Shown here: one piece after another, positions 26,911-35,385 of the stretch
Layout of the letters: each line of letters starts with the position of its first letter
Numbering within the stretch: position 1 is the stretch's first letter
From: CAVYPR01 sp963770505
GTDB lineage: Bacteria; Actinomycetota; Acidimicrobiia; Acidimicrobiales; RAAP-2
Direction: 5' to 3'
NCBI GenBank assembly: GCA_963770505.1
Contig: CAVYPR010000006.1
Span: forward strand, 496,001-560,000
Length of the DNA stretch: 64,000 bases
Position numbers and translations under genes: made by a program
Notes under the pieces: generated by a model
What the model was told of the DNA's origin: nothing
What the model saw: the letters and a program-made list of their open reading frames with translations, nothing else
Databases searched by the model: none

Positions 26911-27992
26911 GGGTCGGAGCTGGCCGGCCCAGACCCGACCCCGGCCTCCACCGGCGGATCCATGGGCTCGTCCTCCGTCCCACCGGCCTCACGTCGCTTG
27001 CTCCGCCGGTGGCGCCGGTAGAGGAGGAGGATCAGCATGATGACGACGATGACCACCAGGGCCCACGGGATGACAATCACCCCCGCGCTGCCGGAGCTTG
27101 ACGCACTGGTGGATCCGGCCACGATGGTCGTGCTCAACTTACCGAAGGGCACGACGCTCTTGAACGTGTGGTGGAGAGTGACGGTCGATCCCGGAAGAAG
27201 CAGCGCCACCTTGGTGTGCTGCGTCGTGCCGCTGCCGAGGAGTGGGGACAGCGAAACGGCGACGTTCGGTGTCAGGTTCTGGTTACCGGTGTTGGTGATC
27301 GAGTAGGTGACGGTGGCGTCCACCGGTCCGCCGAACTGCGAGACGAACGGTCGATTCGTCTTGATCGTGACCCCGGTGACCGCCAACCTCGGGTGCGAAG
27401 GCCCCTTCACGTGCCCGAACACGCCGACGGCGACCGCCAAGAGCGACTGGACCCGTACTGTCCCCCTCTTGTTCACCGGGCCCCTCGTCTCCTCGGCGAC
27501 AATGCCACCCGTGTAGTCGCCGGGAGGGACGTTCGGGGGCGGGTTGTACGTGAACTTCAACACGTCCCCGCTCCGTGGCGGGATCGTGACCTGGGAGACC
27601 GGGAGGTGGATCCAGGCGCCCATCTCCTTCTTGGGCTTGTAGTCCGGCTGGAGGGCGAAGCCCCCCGCAGATGACGTGAAGGCATCAGAGGCGTAGAGGT
27701 GGAGCGTCAGCGGCTTGAGCGTCTCGTTCCCGATCACCACCGTGTCGGCGGACTGCATCCCCGGATCGAGGATCGGCGTGAAATATGTCCTCTGGAAGCT
27801 CTGCGAGTGCACGGGGTTGATGGAGAACTGGCCATTGTCTGCAGCTGACGCCGGCAGTGGGCGCAGCACCGCGACCGCGGCGAGCAGGGCCAGGAACGAC
27901 GCCCCCCGTGCCGCAAGAGAGCGGGATCGCCGGGTGCCGGGGCATGCGCCTGTTGGACGTCGACCACTCGCGGCCGGCGAGGTCTTGCGCAT
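26907..27992 (-). CDS. DUF916 (WxL-interacting-type) membrane protein
   Basis: 361 aa: signal peptide, then a DUF916-like domain (about 55-200) with FSINPVHSQ, YFTPILDPG, YASDAF, MGAWIHLP, and PGDYTGGIVAEE, then a second beta-sandwich (about 205-310), a transmembrane helix (VIVIPWALVVIVVIMLILLL) and a basic tail. In Firmicutes the equivalent protein binds peptidoglycan and WxL proteins. ATG at 27992 has GGAGGT five bases upstream. It lies directly downstream of the 901-aa protein whose C-terminus is WxL-like, which fits a partner pair. Confidence 0.82.
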   Translation of the reverse strand: MRKTSPAASGRRPTGACPGTRRSRSLAARGASFLALLAAVAVLRPLPASAADNGQFSINPVHSQSFQRTYFTPILDPGMQSADTVVIGNETLKPLTLHLYASDAFTSSAGGFALQPDYKPKKEMGAWIHLPVSQVTIPPRSGDVLKFTYNPPPNVPPGDYTGGIVAEETRGPVNKRGTVRVQSLLAVAVGVFGHVKGPSHPRLAVTGVTIKTNRPFVSQFGGPVDATVTYSITNTGNQNLTPNVAVSLSPLLGSGTTQHTKVALLLPGSTVTLHHTFKSVVPFGKLSTTIVAGSTSASSSGSAGVIVIPWALVVIVVIMLILLLYRRHRRSKRREAGGTEDEPMDPPVEAGVGSGPASSDP

Positions 27993-28011
27993 GAGTACCT
28001 CCACGTAACGG

Positions 28012-28048
28012 GCGGGGAGGGCGGCGCTTGTCGCGCCGCCCTCCCCGC
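28012..28048 (-). terminator. Perfect 16-bp hairpin between surface genes
   Basis: GCGGGGAGGGCGGCGC pairs fully with its complement across a 5-nt loop. There is no T-tract; instead the DUF916 ribosome-binding site follows about 13 nt later. It could be an attenuator or an RNA stabiliser that lowers or separates expression of the downstream pair. Confidence 0.6.
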
Positions 28049-28082
28049 ATGGGAAAGCAATACTGCTGAATTCCAGCTCCTA

Positions 28083-30788
28083 CTAGATGCTGACCAAGGT
28101 GTACTCCACGGTCCCAAAGTAGGTGCCGTGGTACACGGTGGGCGGAATCGTGAGCGTGTAGGTCGCTCCCGACACCTTGTAGATGCCGCCGCTCTCACCG
28201 TGAGGCGCCTGGCACAGGGCCATGGTGCCAGCGTACAGGCCTGTCGCTGTCGCCGACCCCCCTCTACCGAAGGTGCCGTGTGTTTCCGGCGCCGGCGTCG
28301 GGTTTGTGTTTGTTGTCTGCGGCAAGCAGGTGTACGTCCCGCTCATTGTGAGGTGCTTGGCCGCAATCTGCCCGTGGAGGTTGGGGTCCGTGGCGTGCGT
28401 CCCCACCGAGCTGTCACAGAAGTCGGCCAGGCCCCAGCAGTGTGTGTTGGTCTGCAGTGTGTGGGCCGTCGGAACCATCGAGACGTTCAGCGCCCACCCA
28501 GCTGTCGGGGTTCCCCGGGCTGTCAGCACGTAGATCGGGTTCATAGCCTTGGACTCGGTCTGCGTGTGCCCGTTCAGCGTGATCGATGTGAACGTGATGA
28601 TCGGGCAGGTCTGGTAGTTCGGTGTGTCCGTCGTCTCCGGGTGCAGGCAGTTGAGGGTCAGGAAACCCGCGTTCACTGTCTGCTGGAACTGCTGGTAGAC
28701 GTCCCCGCCGTTCAGCGGGTGCGTTGTCACCTTGAACGTGATTGTCGCCGATGTCGACCCTACGTATGTTGTCGTGTTTGTCGGCGTGAACTTCGCGTGC
28801 AGGTGGTGTGTCCCAGCACTCAGCGACGTGGTCGAGAAGTGGGCCGCCCCACCGGCGACCGTCACTGTCGCCAACGTCGTTGTGCCATCCGAGAACTTCA
28901 CGCGACCAGCGACGGTGCTCGGGGTGACGTGAGCCGTCAGGGTCACTGTTGTGCCCGTGTACACCGTGCCCGACGGGGAAACGGTCAGTGTCACGTGGGT
29001 CGATGCCGCGCCCACGAAGGTGTACGCGTTCGGCTTTGTCCCTGTGCCCAGAGTGGCGTGCACCTTCACGGTGACCGCTCCGGCACCGTGCGGGGGGGTC
29101 ACGGCCGTCACCTCTGTCGAGCCGACGGTCACCACTGTGGTGGCTGCTGTTGTGGCGAACTTCACGGAGGTCGTGCCTGTCAGGTTCCTGCCGTGGATGG
29201 TCACCGGCTTGTGGCCGTTAGTGGACCCGCTGGCGGGTGTCACCGACGTGACGACCGGACTAGGCGACCCCGTCGGAACTGTCGACACTGTGTAGGCGGC
29301 CCCGGTTGTCTGGCTGGATCCGTTGGTCAGCAGCAGGTGACCCGAAGCGCCCTGCGCCAACGAGGTAACCCCGAGGTTCGGCAAGGTTGTCACGCGGGCG
29401 AGACCCTCGAGCTTGAACTTTGTGCATGTCGTCGGCGTCGTCAGAGAGGTACCACCACCGCAGACGCTGTAGACGTGCCCCTTGGTCATGGACACGCCGT
29501 ACCAGACTGTCGTGGACTCCGCGACCACCCAGAGCTTCGGACTTGTGCCGCCCTGGGCGATGACCACGTTGCCGGCCTTGTCCGGGACGACCGCTTGGGC
29601 GTTCTTGATCCCGGCGCTGGTGGCGACCGCGCCTGTCGTGGCTGCCGTTGTCGACGCGGCGCCGGTCAGCGAGTACAGGCGTCCGGCGGTCACCGCCGTG
29701 CCGTGGAGTGTGCCCGACGCAGCCGGGAGGACCCAGGTGCATCCCTTCGTCCCTGTGCCCCGGTTGTCGTTGATGTACACGTTCCCGCTGGCATCGAGCG
29801 TCGGGCGAGCCCACTGGAGGTTCGGGCTCGAGTTGCCGACTGCATGGCCGGTCGCCGGAACGTTGACCGCGCCACCGCCGCACGTCGCCGTGCCACGTGT
29901 TGTGCCGGCGATGGTGGTCACCTGGTGCGACGGCAGGTGCGCCTTGCCGTACCTTGTGTTGACTGTCGACGCCTGCTCGTTGAGGAAGTCGACGAGGCCG
30001 TTGGCGGACGCAATGATGTTCCCGGTCGAGTCGACGGCGATGCCCAATCCCTGGACCTGGGATGTGAAGGCGATGTGCGGGGTTGTCGAGACGCCGGCGA
30101 AGCCGCTGCCTGCGATGGTGTACAGGCCGCCGGCCGCGAGGGCCGGGTACCCTGTCGCCCCGTATCCGTATGCGCAGTTCGCGGCGCACGCTGCCTTCGC
30201 CACCATCTGGATCGCGGTCTTTGTCGCATTTGTGGTGGGCAGGGCCTGTGCGATCAGGAGATTGCCGTTGGTGTCAAACGCCAGCGACTGTGGGTTGATC
30301 GTGTTTGTGACCGCTTGAACGCTTGCCGAGCCGCCCGACGAGATTGTCCCGCCGGGGTTGCCGACGAGGCCGACGCTGCCCGTTGTGTGTGTGCCGGCCA
30401 CGAGGTAGGCGTCGCCCTTGACGAGCGAGCCGTAGAGGAGGTTGTGCGGCGGGGATGCTGTGATGCCCGTCGCGATGTGGTACTCGTTGGCCTCTGTGGC
30501 CCCGGCGATCAGGTAGACGTGGGACTTGCCGCCGCTCGTGGTCACCGAGACCGCCTCATCCCCGTTCGCCGGGTCGTAGGCGACGTACGACGGGCTCAGG
30601 TGGGCCGTCGACGCCACCTGCGGAGCCCCCAGGCCCACTGTGTGGGTCCCTGTGTGGTTGGCCACCACGTTGATCTGGGGCTTCGGTGTCGAGGCCTCGG
30701 CCACGCTCGGCAAGAAGGCCAGTGCCCCGCCGGCGGTCAGGAGGGCCGTGGCAAGCAGACCTCGACCCATACGGATTGGTTTGTTCAT
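28083..30788 (-). CDS. Secreted propeller-TIG-Ig protein with WxL-like C-terminus
   Basis: 901 aa. Signal peptide (1-33, MNKPIRMGRGLLATALL...); a propeller-like region (about 40-505) homologous to the two giant proteins upstream; one IPT/TIG domain (about 510-593); an Ig-like Big_3-type domain (about 595-690); and a C-terminal domain with GWALNVSM, HCWGLADFC and the terminal TIPPTVYHGTYFGTVEYTL, which recalls WxL domains. Ribosome-binding site AAAGGAGAGAG touches the ATG. A 114-bp conserved block lies upstream. Predicted cell-wall-attached adhesin or layer protein, with the DUF916 protein as anchor (inference). Confidence 0.75.
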   Translation of the reverse strand: MNKPIRMGRGLLATALLTAGGALAFLPSVAEASTPKPQINVVANHTGTHTVGLGAPQVASTAHLSPSYVAYDPANGDEAVSVTTSGGKSHVYLIAGATEANEYHIATGITASPPHNLLYGSLVKGDAYLVAGTHTTGSVGLVGNPGGTISSGGSASVQAVTNTINPQSLAFDTNGNLLIAQALPTTNATKTAIQMVAKAACAANCAYGYGATGYPALAAGGLYTIAGSGFAGVSTTPHIAFTSQVQGLGIAVDSTGNIIASANGLVDFLNEQASTVNTRYGKAHLPSHQVTTIAGTTRGTATCGGGAVNVPATGHAVGNSSPNLQWARPTLDASGNVYINDNRGTGTKGCTWVLPAASGTLHGTAVTAGRLYSLTGAASTTAATTGAVATSAGIKNAQAVVPDKAGNVVIAQGGTSPKLWVVAESTTVWYGVSMTKGHVYSVCGGGTSLTTPTTCTKFKLEGLARVTTLPNLGVTSLAQGASGHLLLTNGSSQTTGAAYTVSTVPTGSPSPVVTSVTPASGSTNGHKPVTIHGRNLTGTTSVKFATTAATTVVTVGSTEVTAVTPPHGAGAVTVKVHATLGTGTKPNAYTFVGAASTHVTLTVSPSGTVYTGTTVTLTAHVTPSTVAGRVKFSDGTTTLATVTVAGGAAHFSTTSLSAGTHHLHAKFTPTNTTTYVGSTSATITFKVTTHPLNGGDVYQQFQQTVNAGFLTLNCLHPETTDTPNYQTCPIITFTSITLNGHTQTESKAMNPIYVLTARGTPTAGWALNVSMVPTAHTLQTNTHCWGLADFCDSSVGTHATDPNLHGQIAAKHLTMSGTYTCLPQTTNTNPTPAPETHGTFGRGGSATATGLYAGTMALCQAPHGESGGIYKVSGATYTLTIPPTVYHGTYFGTVEYTLVSI

Positions 30789-30837
30789 CTCTCTCCTTTG
30801 GACTCAGGCCATGCGGCAGGCTGCCCGCCAACACAAA

Positions 30838-30951
30838 CGGGCAGCATGAGCAGATTGCCCGAGCGAGATGAACTCCCCTGCGACGTGCAGGTAATTCGTC
30901 GGTGCCATTCTGTGACGTCCACGCGATGGGGAAATAGAACCCCTGGTCGCC
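30838..30951 (-). promoter_or_regulatory. Conserved 114-bp regulatory block, copy 1
   Basis: On the minus strand this block carries heptamers CGTCACA, ATTACCT and GTTCATC whose starts are exactly 22 nt apart (30917, 30895, 30873), followed after about 10 nt by a -10-like CAATCT. The same elements, in the same order and at the same distances, lie before the PstS-like gene at 46.15 kb. The layout resembles a PHO-box promoter, where the boxes replace the -35 region. It should drive the 901-aa protein gene. Confidence 0.6.
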
Positions 30952-31024
30952 ACCGGTCCATTTCCGTCCGGTCGGGCCGAATTCGTGCCCCCCGGCGTCG
31001 GTCAACGAGCCGTTCGAGGACGCT

Positions 31025-31681
31025 TCAGTTGGGCTCCACGTGCCGGGCAACCCCGAGCACGGTGGCCTCTGGGACCGCGGTCCCCGTCACCGTGACGGTC
31101 GCTACCCCCTGGAGGTACCGGGGGACGCCGTCGGTCGGGTAGCGCCAGACCACGTAGTGGTCGTTCGAGGTGCTGACAAGGGTGCCGGTGACCCCCTTGG
31201 CGATCGTGACCTTTTTGCCGGCCGGTGTAGCCGGGTAGTGGAGACGCCCGGGAGCGTGATTCACCGTGCTGTTGAAGTCGACCGTCACCTCGACGCCGGG
31301 GGTGCTTGGTGTCCCCAGGACTGTCGGGGGCCCTGCCTTGGACACCACGCCGTAGTACGTCGAGTAGAGGGAGTATGGGAAGGTGAGCGGGTCGATGGTG
31401 CGCTTCAGCTCGCCGAACTGGGCCGGCACCTCGGTGGCGTGTGGCATCTGGCACCACCATCCATCTGTGGCGCCGTTGGCTCCTTCCTGCTGCGCGTACA
31501 AGGGAGCTTCGACCGGCTGGTCCGACGGAAGCGGGGTGCACCGCAGGGAGTGCAACGGCCCGACGGCCGAGGCGACGGCCTCGGCCGTCGGGCCCAGACA
31601 TGCAGCGGCTGCCAGCACCGACGCCATCACCGACAGGGCCACGGTCACCGGACGATGATGGTGCCGATGGAGCGCCATCAT
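31025..31681 (-). CDS. Small secreted protein of unknown function
   Basis: 218 aa with a signal peptide (hydrophobic VTVALSVMASVLAAAACLG, cut near residue 36). The mature part has two cysteines (RCTPLPS and WWCQMPH), probably a disulfide, and a C-terminal beta-rich half (GKKVTIAKGVTGTLVST). Its ATG overlaps the stop of the 1235-aa gene (ATGATG), so it is coupled to it and should be made in step with the giant protein. No family recognised; an accessory of the surface structure is likely. Confidence 0.65.
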   Translation of the reverse strand: MMALHRHHHRPVTVALSVMASVLAAAACLGPTAEAVASAVGPLHSLRCTPLPSDQPVEAPLYAQQEGANGATDGWWCQMPHATEVPAQFGELKRTIDPLTFPYSLYSTYYGVVSKAGPPTVLGTPSTPGVEVTVDFNSTVNHAPGRLHYPATPAGKKVTIAKGVTGTLVSTSNDHYVVWRYPTDGVPRYLQGVATVTVTGTAVPEATVLGVARHVEPN

Positions 31682-34600
31682 GTTGCGGCCTCTTGCAGTG
31701 TCGACGCGACACCCACAATGGGGGCATTGAGGTGCTGTCCCCCCTTGGATCCGTAGAAGGTGGCGGACCCGTAGTTGAAGATCCCGCCGTCGGCTGCCAC
31801 CTCCCAGTAGCCCTTGCCTGTGGGCGAAGCGCCGATGCCCACGACGGCCGCGTTGAGGGGCTGGCCGCCCTTGGAGCCGTAGAAGCCGGCTGACCCGTAG
31901 TCGAAGATCCCCCCGTCGGCGGCCACCTCCCAGTAGCCATTGCCTGTGGGCGCGGCGGCGATGCCGACGACGGCCGCGTTGAGGGGCTGGCCGCCCCTGG
32001 AGCCGTAGAAGCCGGCGGTCCCGTAACTGAAGATCCCGCCGTCGGCGGCCACCTCCCAGTAGCCCTTGCCTGTGGGCGCCGCGGCGATACCGACGATCGG
32101 CGCGTTGAGTGGCTGGCCGCCTTTGGAGCCGTAGAAGCCGGCCGTTCCGTAGTTGAAGATCCCCCCGTCGGCGGCCACTTCCCAGTAGCCCTTGCCTGTG
32201 GGCGCCGCGGCGATACCGACGACGGCCGCGTTGAGGGGCTGGCCGCCTTTGGAGCCGTAGAAGGCGGCCGTTCCGTAGTTGAAGATCCCCCCGTCGGCGG
32301 CCACTTCCCAGTAGCCCTTGCCTGTGGGCGCCGCGGCGATACCGACGACGGCCGCGTTGAGGGGCTGGCCGCCCTTGGAGCCGTAGAAGCCGGCGGTCCC
32401 GTAGTTGAAGACCCCGCCGTCAGAGGCCACCTCGGTGTACCCCTGCGTTGGTCTCGTCGTGCCCGACGGGGAACCCGGGGATGTTGTGTTCGTCGCTGTC
32501 GCCGACGGGGTGACCGGCTTCGACGCCTGTGATGTGGGCGAGGTCCCTATGGCATTGGTCGCGGTCACCGTAAAGGTGTAGGCGTGCCCGTTGGTGAGCC
32601 CAGTCACCGAGCAGGTGAGCGCACCCGTCGTGGTGCACGTCTTACCTGTTGGTGTGCTCGTCACCGTATAGGCGGTTACGGGACTGCCGCCTGTTGTGGC
32701 GGGGGGTGTCCATTTGACGTTGGCAGAGCCGTTGCCCACCACGGCCGTGACGTTTGTGGGGGACGACGGCGGCTGTGCCTCAGGGACGGCAACATTGGAC
32801 GCTGTCGATGTTGGCCCGGTACCGACCGCGTTCGTAGCTTTGACCTTGAAGGTGTAGCTCGTCCCGTTCTTGAGTGTGGTCACCTTGCACAGATATGTCG
32901 ATGTTCCACTCCACGTGCACGTCTTGCCTGTCGGTGTGCTCGTGACCGTGTACTTGGTGATGGCGATCTTCCCGGGTGTGGGTGTTGGAGCCGTCCATCT
33001 GACCGTGGCGCTCGCCACTCCGCGTACGGCGGTCGGGGTGCCCGGAGCACCAGGGATCGTCGCCGGCACGAGATGGATCGGATCGGAAGCAGGTCCGGTG
33101 CCGGCCCCGCTCGTCGCCCTCACGGTAAAGGCGTATGTCAGGCCGTTTGTCAGCCCGGAAATGGTGCAGAAGAGGGTGCCCGACGTCGAGCAGGACTTGG
33201 CTGTCCTTGTGTTCGTCGCCGTGTAGCTGGTGATCGGGCTTCCGTTGGGAGCTGCCGCCTTCCAGGTGATGGTGACCGCTCCGCTCCCTGCACGTGCGGC
33301 CGTGAGACCGGTCGGGGATCCTGGCAGTACGGCTGTGATGTAGGTGAACGCTGTCGTTTCCTTGGCCGTGCCGCCTGTGGTGGTCACGGTGACCGCGACG
33401 GCGCCTGCCGCGTGTGCGGGCGTGACTGCGCTGACCGTACTTGTGGCGGCGACGACTGTGGTGGCTTCCACTGTCCCGAAATCGACCGCAGAGGTGGAGG
33501 CGAGGTTGCTGCCGTGGAGCGTCACGAGCGTCCCACCTGTCTTCGTTCCGGATGCTGGTGTGACTGAGGTCAGCTCCGGAACCGGCGTGATGTACGTGAA
33601 GGCGTCTGTCTTCGTCGAGCTGCCCCCCAGGGTGGTGACCGACACCGGGACGGTCCCTTGCAAATGGGGCGGATTCGTGACCGTCACGGCTGTGCCGGTC
33701 ACCACCAGTGTGGAGGCGGAAACCGTCCCGAACTTGACGGCCGTCGTCTTGGCCAGGTTGGTTCCGTGAATCGTGACCCTGATCCCGCCTGCGATGAAGC
33801 CCGAGTTCGGTGTCACAGAACTGATCGTCGGCTCCCCCACTGTGGCGCCGGTCGGACCGCCTGTGACCTCGTAGAGGGAGCCCGTTGTGGCCGAGCTTCC
33901 GTCGGTGACCAGGAGGTCGCCAATGGCACCGGGGATGAGCGAGGTGAGCCCGTAGGCCGGCGGCGTGGTGGGTCGGGCGGCGCCGGGAAGCTTGAACTTT
34001 GTGCATGTCGTCGGGGTCGTCGTCGTCGAGCCGCCCCCGCAGATGGTGTAGACGCGTCCGTCGGTCATCGCCTGGTCGTAGTAGGTGCCGGTGGACTCGG
34101 CGATCACCCGGACGGCCGGAGTTGTCCCCGAGAGTGCGACGACCACGTTGCCCGCCGCATCCGTGGCCGCCGCCACCGTGTTGGGGAACGACGTCGTGTC
34201 GGCGACGGCCCCGTTGGTGGCGGCCGTTGTCGTCGCCGCTCCGGTCAGCGAGTACAGGCGCCCCGCGGTCACTGTCATGCCGTCGAGGCTTCCGGTGGCC
34301 GCAGGCAGCACCCAGGTGCACCCCTTGCTCGCCACTACCCGATCGTCGTTGACGTAGACGTTGCCGGCGGAGTCGATGAACGGGTGGGGCCACTGCAGGT
34401 TCGGGCTCGAGTTGCCCGAAGCGTGGCCGGTCGCCGGAACGTTGACCGCACCGCTGCCGCAGGTGGCGGTGCCCTTTGTTGTGCCGGCGATGGCGGTCGC
34501 CGCGTGGGCCGGAAGGTGCTTTCCGTAGCGGACCACTGTTGTGGTCTGCTCGTTGAGGAAGACGACGAGGCCGCTGCCGCCTTCGATGATGTTCCCCTCC

Positions 34601-35385
34601 GAGTCGACGGCCAGCCCGAAGCCGTTCACCTGGAATGTGAACGAGATGTGCGGGGTTGTCGAGACGCCGGGGAAGCCGCTGGCTGCGATGGTGTAGAGGC
34701 CTCCTGCCACAAGTGCCGGGTATGTTGTGGCCCCGTAGCCGTAGGCACATGTCTTGGCGCACGCGGCCTTCGCCACGACCTGGATGGCGGTCTGCGTCGG
34801 TGTTCCGGCCGGCAGTGCCTCAGCGATGAGGAGGTTGCCGCTGTTGTCGAAGGCCAGCGACACCGGGGCGATCGGGTTTGTGACCGCGCCGACATTCGGC
34901 GACTTCCCCGAGGTGGGTGTTGTGCCGCCGCCGGGGTACCCCACCATCCCGGCTGTGCCGCTTCCGGCCAACTGATAGGCCATGCCCTGCACGAGTGTGC
35001 CGTAGATGAAGTCCTTCGTGGTGGCTGTCACCGCGGTGGCGATGTGGTACTCGTTGGCCTCGTCGGCGCCGGCGATCAGGTAGACGTGCGCCTTCCCCGC
35101 GCCCGTCCACACGGCCACCGCCTCGTCCCCGTTCTTCGGGTTGTAGGCCACGTAGCCGGCACTCAGCTTGGCTGTGGCGGCCGTCTGCGGGTGGCCGACG
35201 CTCACTGTCTTGGTGCCGGCGGAACCGGTCACCACGTTGATCTGGGGAGGTGTGCCCGAGGCACCGGCCACCGCGGTCACCAGCGCCGTCGAGAAGAGGG
35301 CGGTGGCGGCCACGATCCCGGCCGTCGCCCACCGTCGCCAACTGGGCGGGCGCAGCCTGGTTCCAACCCTTGAGGTGGTCGTCAT
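31678..35385 (-). CDS. Giant secreted protein: propeller, 2 TIG, 3 FN3, 6 GYW repeats
   Basis: 1235 aa. Signal/anchor region (about 20-43); propeller-like region (about 45-510) identical to the upstream 1816-aa protein; two IPT/TIG domains (about 517-685); three fibronectin type III domains (about 688-972), with repeated STPTGKTC; and six 42-aa repeats (about 981-1232) of the form GYWEVAADGGIFNYGTAGFYG. No LPXTG motif or C-terminal membrane helix. ATG overlaps the upstream stop (TGATG). Predicted adhesin or surface-layer component. Confidence 0.8.
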   Translation of the reverse strand: MTTTSRVGTRLRPPSWRRWATAGIVAATALFSTALVTAVAGASGTPPQINVVTGSAGTKTVSVGHPQTAATAKLSAGYVAYNPKNGDEAVAVWTGAGKAHVYLIAGADEANEYHIATAVTATTKDFIYGTLVQGMAYQLAGSGTAGMVGYPGGGTTPTSGKSPNVGAVTNPIAPVSLAFDNSGNLLIAEALPAGTPTQTAIQVVAKAACAKTCAYGYGATTYPALVAGGLYTIAASGFPGVSTTPHISFTFQVNGFGLAVDSEGNIIEGGSGLVVFLNEQTTTVVRYGKHLPAHAATAIAGTTKGTATCGSGAVNVPATGHASGNSSPNLQWPHPFIDSAGNVYVNDDRVVASKGCTWVLPAATGSLDGMTVTAGRLYSLTGAATTTAATNGAVADTTSFPNTVAAATDAAGNVVVALSGTTPAVRVIAESTGTYYDQAMTDGRVYTICGGGSTTTTPTTCTKFKLPGAARPTTPPAYGLTSLIPGAIGDLLVTDGSSATTGSLYEVTGGPTGATVGEPTISSVTPNSGFIAGGIRVTIHGTNLAKTTAVKFGTVSASTLVVTGTAVTVTNPPHLQGTVPVSVTTLGGSSTKTDAFTYITPVPELTSVTPASGTKTGGTLVTLHGSNLASTSAVDFGTVEATTVVAATSTVSAVTPAHAAGAVAVTVTTTGGTAKETTAFTYITAVLPGSPTGLTAARAGSGAVTITWKAAAPNGSPITSYTATNTRTAKSCSTSGTLFCTISGLTNGLTYAFTVRATSGAGTGPASDPIHLVPATIPGAPGTPTAVRGVASATVRWTAPTPTPGKIAITKYTVTSTPTGKTCTWSGTSTYLCKVTTLKNGTSYTFKVKATNAVGTGPTSTASNVAVPEAQPPSSPTNVTAVVGNGSANVKWTPPATTGGSPVTAYTVTSTPTGKTCTTTGALTCSVTGLTNGHAYTFTVTATNAIGTSPTSQASKPVTPSATATNTTSPGSPSGTTRPTQGYTEVASDGGVFNYGTAGFYGSKGGQPLNAAVVGIAAAPTGKGYWEVAADGGIFNYGTAAFYGSKGGQPLNAAVVGIAAAPTGKGYWEVAADGGIFNYGTAGFYGSKGGQPLNAPIVGIAAAPTGKGYWEVAADGGIFSYGTAGFYGSRGGQPLNAAVVGIAAAPTGNGYWEVAADGGIFDYGSAGFYGSKGGQPLNAAVVGIGASPTGKGYWEVAADGGIFNYGSATFYGSKGGQHLNAPIVGVASTLQEAAT
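31690..32442 (-). repeat. Six 126-bp GYW repeats in the 1235-aa gene
   Basis: Six tandem 42-codon units encode GYW(E)VAADGG-FxYG-FYGSKGGQPLNA-VVGIAAAPTGK. The first unit has GYT instead of GYW and the last is cut short before the stop. Adjacent units are nearly identical at DNA level. Such repeats are probably small beta units that stack into a propeller or solenoid. Confidence 0.85.
33862..35345. repeat. 1.48-kb duplicated propeller module, copy 1
   Basis: Nucleotide-level direct repeat of 39291-40774 at a constant offset of 5429 bp, with one mismatch noted near the 33862 end by line-by-line reading. It covers the codons of the signal region and the whole propeller. The flanking sequence is different on both sides. 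Confidence 0.9.
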
